NCBI GenBank assembly: GCA_036676235.1
Contig: JAKFDI010000021.1
Location: 13,171 to 77,170, forward strand
Reading direction: 5' to 3'
From: JAKFDI01 sp036676235
GTDB lineage: Bacteria > Pseudomonadota > Gammaproteobacteria > Burkholderiales > Burkholderiaceae_C
DNA length: 64,000 bases
Shown: one piece after another, positions 8,233-16,613 of the stretch
Layout of the letters: each line of letters begins with the position of its first letter
Numbering within the stretch: position 1 is the stretch's first letter
Notes under the pieces: generated by a model
The model's database searches: none
What the model saw: only the letters and a program-made list of their open reading frames with translations
Told to the model about the DNA's origin: nothing
Position numbers and translations under genes: made by a program

Positions 8233-9468
8233 TCAGAGGGAACAGCTTCGGAAGCCGGTGAACAGGTCGTCGCGCGCGGGCAGCGCGAAGCCGCGGAACT
8301 TCGGATCGCGCAGCCGGCCATGCGTGGCGAAGGAGCCGCCGCGCAGCACCTTGTGCGAGCCGAAGGCCGGCTCGGAATAGTCGCGCCACGGGTCGGGCGA
8401 GAAGCCGGGGTACGGCCGCAGGCTCGACGCCACCCATTCCCACACGCTGCCGTACTGGAAGCCGCGCGAGCGCCCGCTGCAGGCGGCCGCTTCCCACTCC
8501 ACCTCGGCCGGCAGGCGCCGGCCGGCCCAGCGGCACCAGGCATCGGCCTCGTACCAGCTCAGGTGCAGCGCCGGCTGCGCCAGCGGCACGCGCGCCAGCC
8601 GGCCGAAGCGCTGCTGCATCACGCCCTGACGCATCTGGTCGACATGGCGCGGCACGCGGCGCTCGCCGCGCGTCACCCACTGCCAGCCCTCGGCCGACCA
8701 GTGCGCCGCTTCGTCGTAGCCGCCATCCTCCACGAACTCGGCGAACTGTGCCCAGGTGACGGGCACCGCATCGATCTCGAACTCGGGCAGCGCCACCTCG
8801 TGCGCCCACTTCTCGTTGTCGAAGACGAAGCCGCGCGGGCGCGAGCCGAGCGTGTGGCGCATGGCCGGAAACAGCAGCGGCTCGCGCGGCGGCTGCGAGG
8901 CGATCTCGGGCAGCGCGGCGCCGGCGGCGCGCAGGTCGAAGTCCAGCGTCTGCGCCATGTGGGCGAAGGTCTCGCCGCGCAGGTCTTCATGGAACAGCGC
9001 GAGGCGGAAGAAGTACAGGCCGTCGTCGCTTTCCTCGGCGGCTTCCAGCAGCTCGAGCGTCACCTCCATCGTGTCGGCGAGGTACTGCTTCGTCTCCTGC
9101 GCGTCCGGCAGGTCGAGCTGCCAGCGCGCATCGTGCGTGAGCAGCGACGTGTCGTACCAGCGGTCGGCCTGGTGCTCGATCGACGCGAGGCCCGCGGCCT
9201 GCGGGTCGCAGCCCGTGCCGCGCTGACGCTGCACGTTGCGCGCGATCCAGCGCTCCTGGAACCAGGCGAGATGCCCGGCCAGCCACAGCGGCGGCAGCAG
9301 TTCGGGCGAGCACGGCACAGCGAGATCGGCGCCGAGGCGGTCTTCGTAGACAGACAGCCAATGCAGCGTGCGGTTGCGTGCGTCCATCAGCGCGAGCGAG
9401 AGCAACTCGCGGCCGGCGCGGCGCATCTTCGAGGTGTGCAGATCGGTGGTGCCGTCTTGGGTTGCCAT
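8233..9468 (-). CDS. EgtB/SenA-type nonheme-iron sulfoxide or selenoxide synthase
   Basis: 411 residues. The N-terminal DinB-like region carries the putative iron ligands His66 (LAGHLAWFQE) and His160 (LFHEDLRGE). The C-terminal formylglycine-generating-enzyme-like domain (about 215-411) has WYEADAWCRWAG, RLPAEVEWEAAA, GSVWEWVAS and KVLRGGSFATHGR. Such enzymes join a thiol or selenosugar to trimethylhistidine in ergothioneine or selenoneine synthesis. Length and start resemble what I recall of Burkholderiales SenA, but no senB, senC or egtD is adjacent. The usual second histidine of the H-E-x-x-H pair is Arg164 here, an oddity affecting a predicted metal ligand. EgtB rather than SenA remains possible. 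Confidence 0.75.
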   Translation of the reverse strand: MATQDGTTDLHTSKMRRAGRELLSLALMDARNRTLHWLSVYEDRLGADLAVPCSPELLPPLWLAGHLAWFQERWIARNVQRQRGTGCDPQAAGLASIEHQADRWYDTSLLTHDARWQLDLPDAQETKQYLADTMEVTLELLEAAEESDDGLYFFRLALFHEDLRGETFAHMAQTLDFDLRAAGAALPEIASQPPREPLLFPAMRHTLGSRPRGFVFDNEKWAHEVALPEFEIDAVPVTWAQFAEFVEDGGYDEAAHWSAEGWQWVTRGERRVPRHVDQMRQGVMQQRFGRLARVPLAQPALHLSWYEADAWCRWAGRRLPAEVEWEAAACSGRSRGFQYGSVWEWVASSLRPYPGFSPDPWRDYSEPAFGSHKVLRGGSFATHGRLRDPKFRGFALPARDDLFTGFRSCSL

Positions 9469-9539
9469 GAGCGAATCGTGTTCTGGATTCCCTCGATTCT
9501 GGCCTCCTCCGCCAACCTCTTCTGACAGTGGCTCACTGC

Positions 9540-9978
9540 GCGCGCATAGCCGACTACAAGCCGCAGTTCAAGAAGCTGTATGAGTGCGCCAGCGGCACCG
9601 CCGACCTGTACGTGTACTTCTACGAACGCTCGATGCAACTGCTCAAGCCACAGGGCGCCTTGAGTTTCATCACCAGCAACAAGTGGTACCGCGCCGGTTA
9701 CGGCAAGGCGCTGCGAACCTACCTGCGCGGCCACGCCAAGCTGCTGTCCATCATTGACTTCGGCGACGAGCCGGTATTTACTGCGTTGGCCTATCCGACT
9801 ATTTGAAGCGTGCGAGCGCGAGCACATTGCCCGCCTTGCTGAGCTTGAAGGGTCCGCGCTGCAAGCCGCAGCAGAAGGGCTGGCAGAACGTATCTTCAGC
9901 AACGACCATCCGATCTACGCGATGCTGTTCGACCTGCAGGCGCTGGACGTGGTGCGCATCATCGAAGCGCGGGATTGA
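9540..9978 (+). pseudogene. Remnant of an Eco57I/PglX-type restriction-modification methyltransferase
   Basis: The plus-strand frame 9540-9806 encodes a recognisable internal piece of an Eco57I-class N6-adenine methyltransferase: TADLYVYFYERSMQLLKPQG, then SFITSNKWYRAGYGKALR and IIDFGDEPVF. It stops at 9806. The next frame (about 9795-9978) carries further plausible protein sequence (REHIARLAELEG, AERIFSNDHPIYAML) and stops at 9978. The N-terminal AdoMet motif, the catalytic N-P-P-Y and any target-recognition domain are missing, so the gene is truncated and frameshifted or deleted internally. Assigning the second segment to the same ancestral gene is inference. It marks the left side of an accessory island. 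Confidence 0.65.
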
Positions 9979-10011
9979 GCCCGGTTGACGAACCACAACT
10001 CGAAACTTTCC

Positions 10012-10929
10012 ATGCCGACCCATACACCCGACAGCCCCGTGCCCGACCAGGGCCGCGTCATCCTGTTCCAAGAGAAGGCGATACGCCGCAGTTGGCATGA
10101 GAACGCATGGTGGTTCTCTGTCGTGGATGTGTGCGCGGTGCTCACAGGCAGCGTGGACGCGGGCGCCTACTGGCGCAAGCTCAAGCAGCGGCTTGTGGCT
10201 GAGAGCGGCCAACCCGTGACGTTCTGTCACGGATTGAAGCTCACGGCTGCGGACGGCAGGCAACGTGTGACCGACTGCGCCAACACCGAGGGGCTGTTCC
10301 GCATCATCCAGTCGATTCCCTCGCCGAAGGCCGAGCCGTTCAAGCGCTGGCTGGCCCAGGTGGGCTACGAACGGGTGCAGGAGATCGAGAACCCCGAATT
10401 GGCTAGTTCCCGCGCCCGCACCTTGTATCAAGCCAAGGGCTACCCGAAGGATTGGATTGAGAAGCGCCTGCGCTCGATGGCCGTTCGCGACGAACTCACT
10501 GACGAATGGAAGGCTCGCGGCGTGCAGGAGGGCAAGGAGTACGCCATCCTCACCGCCGAAATCGCCCGTGCCACGTTTGGCGTGACACCGGGTGCGCACA
10601 AACAGCTCAAGGGCCTGGGCACGGTGAAGACCGGCAACAACCTGCGCGACCACATGACCGACCTAGAGTTGATCTTCACGATGCTCGGCGAAGCCGGCAC
10701 CACCGAGATCGCCCGCAAACTCGACGCACAGGGCTTCGACCCGAATCGCCGCGCAGCGCGGCAGGGTGGCACGGTGGCCGGCAACGCACGGCGCGAGTTG
10801 GAAGCCAAGACCGGTGCGCCGGTACTGAGCAAGAAGAACTACCTGAGCCTTCGTGACACGGCCCCTGCGGTCGAGGCGTCGACGCAAACGATCAAGGGCA
10901 AGGCACCGCGCAAAGGCAAGAAGGCGTGA
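10012..10929 (+). CDS. BRO-N domain protein (phage antirepressor / DinD-like)
   Basis: About 305 residues from the ATG at 10012. A TTG at 9985 would add nine residues, and neither start has a strong ribosome-binding site. The N-terminal BRO-N fold is seen in VILFQEKAIRRSWHENAWWF followed by SVVDVCAVLTGS, and then DAGAYWRKLKQRL. The middle (RTLYQAKGYPKDWIEKRL) and the later TFGVTPGAHKQLKGLG resemble DNA-damage-inducible protein D relatives. Such proteins are thought to bind DNA and often sit in phage or restriction loci. The stop overlaps the GTG start of the next gene, so the two are likely one translational unit. Codons are less GC-biased than in the flanking core genes. Confidence 0.8.
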   Translation: MPTHTPDSPVPDQGRVILFQEKAIRRSWHENAWWFSVVDVCAVLTGSVDAGAYWRKLKQRLVAESGQPVTFCHGLKLTAADGRQRVTDCANTEGLFRIIQSIPSPKAEPFKRWLAQVGYERVQEIENPELASSRARTLYQAKGYPKDWIEKRLRSMAVRDELTDEWKARGVQEGKEYAILTAEIARATFGVTPGAHKQLKGLGTVKTGNNLRDHMTDLELIFTMLGEAGTTEIARKLDAQGFDPNRRAARQGGTVAGNARRELEAKTGAPVLSKKNYLSLRDTAPAVEASTQTIKGKAPRKGKKA

Positions 10930-12563
10930 GTGCGGTGCCACCGGGCACCGCCCCGGCCGCCGTCCCCGCAGTGCCGGTTTCCAAGCCATTGCGCATCAAA
11001 ACGTTGACGCTGACGGATTTCCGCGCATTTCCTGGGCCTGCACCGCAGGCCATCGAGTTCGGCGGCAAGAACCTGCTCGTCTACGGCGAAAACGGTGCCG
11101 GCAAGTCCTCGATCTTTCACGCATTGCGCTGCGTCTTTTCGGACGCTCCGCAGAGCAAGCGGGGCTCACTGGCCGACTACAAGAACAAGTTCTCCTCAGC
11201 CGGAGTCGGCTGCGCCAGGGTCGATGTCGCCTTCGACGGCATGAGCGAATTGGCTTCGTGGACCCTGGAACTCTCGCTTCCCGGAGTTCACCCATTGTCG
11301 GACGCGAGACCGACCGCGGCTGACGCGACCTTCGAGCGCCACCCGTTCCACGTGATGCGCGAGCCCGCCAGAACGACGTTTCGCCGCGCAACCGCGAGAG
11401 CTGCTTGTCTGGACTACCGCCCATTGCTCGATACCAACTACAGGCACGGCAGCGAAGAAATCAATCTGTTCAGCGTGGCGGCCAACCATCTGCTGCGTGA
11501 CTACGACTACACACCGCCCGGCGGCCAGCCCACGACGATTGGAAGGCTATGGGACAAGGTGGACAGGGCAGACAAGACAAAGGCGGTGGGAGCGGACCCA
11601 AGTCACCGTCCAAGCTTCGTGAAGGACTGCGAGAACCTGAATGAGGCTGTTTCCTCCGCCCTGATCACGCTCCAGCCGCTCGTCAACACGCTGCTCGGTG
11701 ACCTCGGCCACTCAGATCTCCAGGTCGTCAACCTCGCATACGGCTACGTCGGCCCGAAGGCAGCACGTCTGAAGCGAGAGCGTGGGTTGATGGGCGGCAC
11801 GCTCGTCCCCAACGTGCGCTATCGGGGTCATGACCCCGCGCGACCCCAAGACTTCTTGAACGAGGCCCGGTTGTCGGCGCTGGCCTTGAGCATCTACTTT
11901 GCGGGCAGGCTGACATGCACGCCCGCCGTGCCGAGCGATGTGCTCAAGCTGTTAGTGCTTGACGACGTTCTGATCGGACTCGACCACGCCAATCGCCTGC
12001 CGGTGCTCGATCTGCTGCAAAAACACTTCGCGACTTGGCAGATCGTGCTGCTGACCCACGACCGAGGCTGGTTCGACATGACACGGGGTTGGTTGGACGA
12101 AACAGCGTGGCACTGCGTAGAGATTTTTGAAGGCGACGCATCGGCACCTGCGCCAATGCCTGTGGTAAGGGCAACGTCGAATCGCCCGGCAAAGCAGTAC
12201 CTTGCACATGCCAAGCGCCTGCTCGCCGATCACTATGTGGAGGCCGGCGCCAACTACGCGCGCCAGGCCTTTGAAGCCGCCCTTCGCGGCGGATGCCAGC
12301 ACAACAGTGTCTTGGTTGCTTTTCAGCAGAACACCAAAGACGTGAAGGCAGAGGTCCTGCTGAAGGCAGTTGAAGATTGGGCGAAGCTCGACTCCGCACG
12401 GAAGCTGCGATTCGAATCAGTACTGGAACGCCTGCGCCTACTCCGCAACGTTGTACTGAACCCGTACTCGCATTCGCTGGCACCGAACATTCCGACGGAT
12501 GAAGTACGGAACGCCATAGACGAGGTGGAGAAGCTGATCGATGCCTTTGCGGGCAAACACTGA
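10926..12563 (+). CDS. ABC/OLD-like AAA ATPase with C-terminal helical domain, possible defence effector
   Basis: 545 residues from GTG at 10926, which overlaps the preceding stop (GTGA). Walker A is GENGAGKSS (residues 54-62) after a RecF/SMC-like opening (LTLTDFRAFPG). An ABC signature-like LNEARLSALALS lies near 310-321, Walker B is LLVLDDVLIGLD with Asp346, and an H-loop-like LLTHDRGWF follows. The roughly 250-residue insert is too short for long SMC arms. The C-terminal 130 residues are helical and end in a conserved-looking RNVVLNPYSHS, reminiscent of HEPN nuclease motifs but with wider R-to-H spacing. I cannot match it to a named defence ATPase such as RloC, PtuA or GajA. Confidence 0.8.
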   Translation: MSAVPPGTAPAAVPAVPVSKPLRIKTLTLTDFRAFPGPAPQAIEFGGKNLLVYGENGAGKSSIFHALRCVFSDAPQSKRGSLADYKNKFSSAGVGCARVDVAFDGMSELASWTLELSLPGVHPLSDARPTAADATFERHPFHVMREPARTTFRRATARAACLDYRPLLDTNYRHGSEEINLFSVAANHLLRDYDYTPPGGQPTTIGRLWDKVDRADKTKAVGADPSHRPSFVKDCENLNEAVSSALITLQPLVNTLLGDLGHSDLQVVNLAYGYVGPKAARLKRERGLMGGTLVPNVRYRGHDPARPQDFLNEARLSALALSIYFAGRLTCTPAVPSDVLKLLVLDDVLIGLDHANRLPVLDLLQKHFATWQIVLLTHDRGWFDMTRGWLDETAWHCVEIFEGDASAPAPMPVVRATSNRPAKQYLAHAKRLLADHYVEAGANYARQAFEAALRGGCQHNSVLVAFQQNTKDVKAEVLLKAVEDWAKLDSARKLRFESVLERLRLLRNVVLNPYSHSLAPNIPTDEVRNAIDEVEKLIDAFAGKH

Positions 12564-12644
12564 TTCACGCTTCAGGTTGCGGCGCGAGTCACGACGCCGA
12601 CCATTCTTCACGGCCGAACAGGTCCAGCGCTGGCTGCGCAGTGA

Positions 12645-13883
12645 TCACGCCGATGAAGCGCGCGACCGGTCGGGCGATGTGGGCGCGCCGGCGCTCACTG
12701 CACGCGGCCGGCCGGCCAGCGCGAGGCAGGCGAACGACGCAACGCCGACCGCCGCGAGCGCGAGGATCAGCTCGCGATAGCCGGGCAGCAGCAGGAGCAG
12801 CCACGCGGTGGCGAGCGGCGCCATCGAGCGCACGAGCAAGGTGATGCTCGACATCGCGCCGCTGATGCGCCCGACGTGTTCGCGCCCGAAGTACTCGGGC
12901 ACCACACCGCCGCGCACGATGGTGATCAGCCCGTTGACGAAGCCGAACAGCAGCGCGAACAGCAGCAGCCCCGTCAGGTGGTCGACGAGCGCGAACAGCG
13001 CGAGCGACACCGGCAGCAGGGCCATCATCGCCAGACCCAGCGCGCGCGGCGACAGGCTGCGCCCGAAGCGCGCGTGCAGCATGCGGCCGAACACCTGCGC
13101 CGGGCCGAACCACACCACCACCGACAAGGCCTGCGCATCCGTCAGGCCCTTGGCGGCCAAGGCCGGCATCAGGTGCACCCACAGCGCCGCCGCAGTGAAG
13201 TAGTAGCAGGTGAACGCGGCGGTGAGCAGCCAGAACGACGGGCCGCGCAGGGCGGCATCGAGCGTCGTGTGCGTGACCGGCGCGTCAGGCGTGATTGGGG
13301 CGGCCGGCGGCGCGGGGTGGCCTCGCAAGGCCCAGGCGTGCAGCGGCGTCACGACGAAGAGCATCAGGCCCGCGATGAACAGCAGCGCGCCGCGCCAGTC
13401 CAGCCAGTCGATCAACCAGGCGGTCGCAGGAAAGGCCAGCGTGCTGGCGAAGCCGCCCACCAGCGTGAGCGTGGTGATGCCGCTCATGTAGCGGCCCGGA
13501 TAGCGCCGCGTGAGGATGGCGAAGGCCGGCTCGTAGAGCGTCATCGCCATCGCCGCGCCGAGCACGGCCCAGGTGGCGTAGAGCATGGGCAGGCTGTCCA
13601 CGCGCGACCACAGCGCGAAGCCGAGTGCGGCCAAGGCACTGCCCCAGGCCATCACCGCGCGCCCGTGGCCACGGTCGATCGCCACGCCGACCGCATAGCT
13701 CGCCAGCCCCCACACGACCAGCGCCAGCGTGAACGCGCCCATCATGGCCGGCTTGCCCCAGCCGAGCGTGCGCTCCATCGGCAGCACGAAGGAGGTGAAG
13801 GTGTAGTAGAGCGCGGCCCAACTGAGGATCTGGCCGAGCGCGAGAGCGGTGACGGTGTTTCGGTACGACGGCGAGGACGGCAT
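12645..13883 (-). CDS. Major facilitator superfamily transporter
   Basis: 412 residues with about twelve hydrophobic segments in two halves and a hydrophilic loop near residues 190-210. The first helix region (TALALGQILSWAALYYTF) and the loop following helix 2, with YAVGVAIDRGHGR, match the MFS motif-A region of oxalate/formate-antiporter-like and unknown-substrate MFS proteins. The substrate is not predictable. The gene begins the core-genome segment to the right of the accessory island, with 81 bp between its stop and the convergent ATPase gene. It is separated from cphA by 60 bp and transcribed divergently to nothing visible on its 5' side, since cphA reads toward it. Confidence 0.88.
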   Translation of the reverse strand: MPSSPSYRNTVTALALGQILSWAALYYTFTSFVLPMERTLGWGKPAMMGAFTLALVVWGLASYAVGVAIDRGHGRAVMAWGSALAALGFALWSRVDSLPMLYATWAVLGAAMAMTLYEPAFAILTRRYPGRYMSGITTLTLVGGFASTLAFPATAWLIDWLDWRGALLFIAGLMLFVVTPLHAWALRGHPAPPAAPITPDAPVTHTTLDAALRGPSFWLLTAAFTCYYFTAAALWVHLMPALAAKGLTDAQALSVVVWFGPAQVFGRMLHARFGRSLSPRALGLAMMALLPVSLALFALVDHLTGLLLFALLFGFVNGLITIVRGGVVPEYFGREHVGRISGAMSSITLLVRSMAPLATAWLLLLLPGYRELILALAAVGVASFACLALAGRPRAVSAGAPTSPDRSRASSA

Positions 13884-13943
13884 GCCCGGCGATTATCGGC
13901 AGGCGATGCGGTGGCGAAGGGCCACCGCACGGGGCTTGGCGAC

Positions 13944-16544
13944 CTACGCGCAGACCTCGAGCGCCTCGACCATCACCGGCTCGGCCATGCGCCTCGCCAG
14001 ATGCGCGAGCGCCTCTTCCACCTGATCGACCAGCACCAGGCACACATCGCCCGGCTCCAGCCGCGACAGCGCCAGATCGATCGCCGCGAACTCGCCGCGC
14101 ACTTCGTCCACACGCCGCGTGCGTTGCGCGCCGGCCAAACCTTCGCGCAAGAGATGCAGCACCTCGCCGTCGGCACGGCCGCGCTGGCAGGCGTCCTCGA
14201 ACAGCACCGCCTCGTCGAAGGCGTCGCCAAGGATGGCGGTCTGTTCGCGGATGTCTTCGTCGCGCCGGTCGCCGGCGCCGCTAATGACGACCGAGCGCCG
14301 TGCCAGCGACGGCAGGCGCATCGCATCAACGGCGGCCACCAGCGCACGCATCGCATCCGGGTTGTGGCCGTAGTCGGCGATCACCGTCGCGCCGCGGTAG
14401 TCCATCACGTTGAAGCGGCCCGGCGCGTTGTCGGCATCGTTGACGAAGGTGGCGAGGCCGCGCCGGATCGTGTCCCAGTCGAGGCCGCAGCCCCAGGCCG
14501 CAGCGATGGCGGCCATGGCGTTCTGCACCTGGAAGCCGATGCTGCCGCGACGGGTGATGGGGATGTCGGCCAGCGGCAGGCGTTCGCGCCATGCGCCTTC
14601 CACCGCCACGATCGCATCGCCCTCGACGTGCACGCAGCGCCCGCCGTGCGCGAGCTGTGCCGCCATCAGCGGCAGGCGGCCGTCGGCGGCGAAGAAGATC
14701 ACGCGGCCCGGGCAGTTGGATGCCATCGCCGCCACGTGCGGGTCGGCGGCGTTGAGCACGGCCCAGCCGTCGCTCGCCACGTTCTGCACGATCACCTGCT
14801 TGAGCGCGGCCACGTCTTCCACCGTGTGGATGTGGTTCAGGCCCAAGTGGTCGCCCTGGCCGACGTTGGTGACGACCGCCACGTGGCACTGGTCGAAGCC
14901 GAGGCCTTCGCGCAGCAGGCCGCCGCGCGCCGTCTCCAGCACCGCCGCTTCCACGTCGGGGTGCGCCAGCACGTTGCGCGCGCTCTTGGGGCCGCTGCAG
15001 TCGCCGCTGTCGATCTGCCGCCCGCCGACGTACACGCCGTCGGTGTTGGTCATGCCCACGCAGCGCCCGGCGGCGGCGAACAGGTGTGCGGTGAGCCGCA
15101 CGGTGGTGGTCTTGCCGTTGGTGCCGGTGACGGCCACGACCGGGATGCGGCCGTTGTCAGCGCGGCCGAAGAGATGATCGACGACGGCCTCGCCCACCGC
15201 GCGGCCGCGGCCGTAGGAGGGCGTGAGGTGCATGCGCAGCCCCGGCGCGGCGTTGACTTCCACGATGCCGCCGTGCTGGTCTTCCAGCGGCCGGCTCACC
15301 GTCTCGCACACCAGGTCGACGCCGCAGATGTCGAGGCCGATCATCTGCGCCGCCGCCACGGCACGCGCCGCCACTTCGGGGTGCACGTCGTCGGTCACGT
15401 CGGTGGCGGTGCCGCCGGTGCTGAGGTTGGCGTTGTTGCGCAGCACCACGCGGCGGCCCTTCTCGGGCACCGATTCGGGCCGCAGGTCTTGCAGCACGAG
15501 GCGCGCGACGGCGATGTCGTCGAAGCGGATCTTGGTGAGCGCGGTGGCATGGCCCTCGCCGCGCCGCGGATCGGCGTTCACCTGCGCGACCAGTTCGCGC
15601 ACGGTGTGCCGGCCGTCGCCGATGACGCTCGGCGGATCGCGCCGCGCGGCGGCCACCAGCCGGTCGCCCACCACCAGCAGGCGGAAGTCGTCGCCCGGCA
15701 GGTACTTCTCGACCATCACTTCGCCGTGTTCGGCCGCGGCATGGAAGGCGGCAGCGAACGCCGCTTCGCCGGTGATGTTGACGGTGACGCCCTTGCCCTG
15801 GTTGCCGTCGCGCGGCTTCACGACCACGGGCAGGCCGATCTGCTGCGCGGCGACCCAGCCGTCGGCCACGCTGCTCACCGGGCGGCCGCTCGGCACCGGC
15901 ACGCCGGCGGCTTCGAGCAAGCGCTTGCTGAGGTCCTTGTCCTGCGCGATGGACTCGGCCACGGCGCTGGTCGAATCGACCTCGGCCGCCCAGATCTTGC
16001 GCTGGCGCGTGCCCCAGCCGAGGCGCACCAGGCTGCCGCTGGTCAGGCGCTGCGCCGGGATGCCGCGCGCCGCGGCGGCGTGCACGATGCAGCCGGTGCT
16101 CGGGCCGAGGCGTTCGTCCTCGTCGAGTTCGCGCAGGCGCGCGATGGCCGCGCCCACATCGAACGCCGTGTCGGCGACGACGGCGGCGATCAGTTCGGCC
16201 GCCAGTTCCAGCGCCAGGCGGCCCACCGCCTCTTCGCTGTACTGCACCACCACCTGCCACAGGTCCGGCTCGGCCGTGGCCGCCGTGCGGCTGAAGCTCA
16301 CCGGGCAGCCGGCCTGCGCCTGCAGCGCCAGCGCCGCGGCTTCCAGCAGGTGCGGCAGGCCGAGGCGCGGTCCGCGCACGCGCACCGGGCCGAGTGCCGG
16401 GAAGAGGCGGCGCAGCCGGAGCACGAGCCCGTGCGTCGCGTCGGGCGAGCTTTCGGCCGCGCTGCACTGCACGATGGCCTCGACGGCCGTGTGGCGGCTC
16501 CAGAGGTTGGGGCCGCGCAGCACGCGGATGCGTTGGACGTTCAT
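13944..16544 (-). CDS. cphA: Cyanophycin synthetase
   Basis: 866 residues from the ATG at 16544, which has GAAGAGAA upstream; longer frames to 16613 lack a better start. It makes the storage polymer multi-L-arginyl-poly-aspartate. The N domain begins VLRGPNLWSRHTAVEA. The ATP-grasp domain (about 170-470), with VVKPRDGNQGKGV and a C-terminal GIVEVNAAPGLRMH, adds Asp to the backbone. The Mur-ligase-like domain has an intact P-loop TGTNGKTTT (starting near 472) and NAAD/DYGHNPDA motifs and adds Arg to side chains. Length matches the family norm of about 870-900. It is second in a minus-strand pair, 69 bp after the degenerate paralogue. Confidence 0.95.
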   Translation of the reverse strand: MNVQRIRVLRGPNLWSRHTAVEAIVQCSAAESSPDATHGLVLRLRRLFPALGPVRVRGPRLGLPHLLEAAALALQAQAGCPVSFSRTAATAEPDLWQVVVQYSEEAVGRLALELAAELIAAVVADTAFDVGAAIARLRELDEDERLGPSTGCIVHAAAARGIPAQRLTSGSLVRLGWGTRQRKIWAAEVDSTSAVAESIAQDKDLSKRLLEAAGVPVPSGRPVSSVADGWVAAQQIGLPVVVKPRDGNQGKGVTVNITGEAAFAAAFHAAAEHGEVMVEKYLPGDDFRLLVVGDRLVAAARRDPPSVIGDGRHTVRELVAQVNADPRRGEGHATALTKIRFDDIAVARLVLQDLRPESVPEKGRRVVLRNNANLSTGGTATDVTDDVHPEVAARAVAAAQMIGLDICGVDLVCETVSRPLEDQHGGIVEVNAAPGLRMHLTPSYGRGRAVGEAVVDHLFGRADNGRIPVVAVTGTNGKTTTVRLTAHLFAAAGRCVGMTNTDGVYVGGRQIDSGDCSGPKSARNVLAHPDVEAAVLETARGGLLREGLGFDQCHVAVVTNVGQGDHLGLNHIHTVEDVAALKQVIVQNVASDGWAVLNAADPHVAAMASNCPGRVIFFAADGRLPLMAAQLAHGGRCVHVEGDAIVAVEGAWRERLPLADIPITRRGSIGFQVQNAMAAIAAAWGCGLDWDTIRRGLATFVNDADNAPGRFNVMDYRGATVIADYGHNPDAMRALVAAVDAMRLPSLARRSVVISGAGDRRDEDIREQTAILGDAFDEAVLFEDACQRGRADGEVLHLLREGLAGAQRTRRVDEVRGEFAAIDLALSRLEPGDVCLVLVDQVEEALAHLARRMAEPVMVEALEVCA

Positions 16545-16613
16545 GGTGAGGTTCTCTTCAGCGCTTTTCGGGAAGCGGCTCGTTGTGTTCACGCGCGGTT
16601 GTGTCACGTTCAT

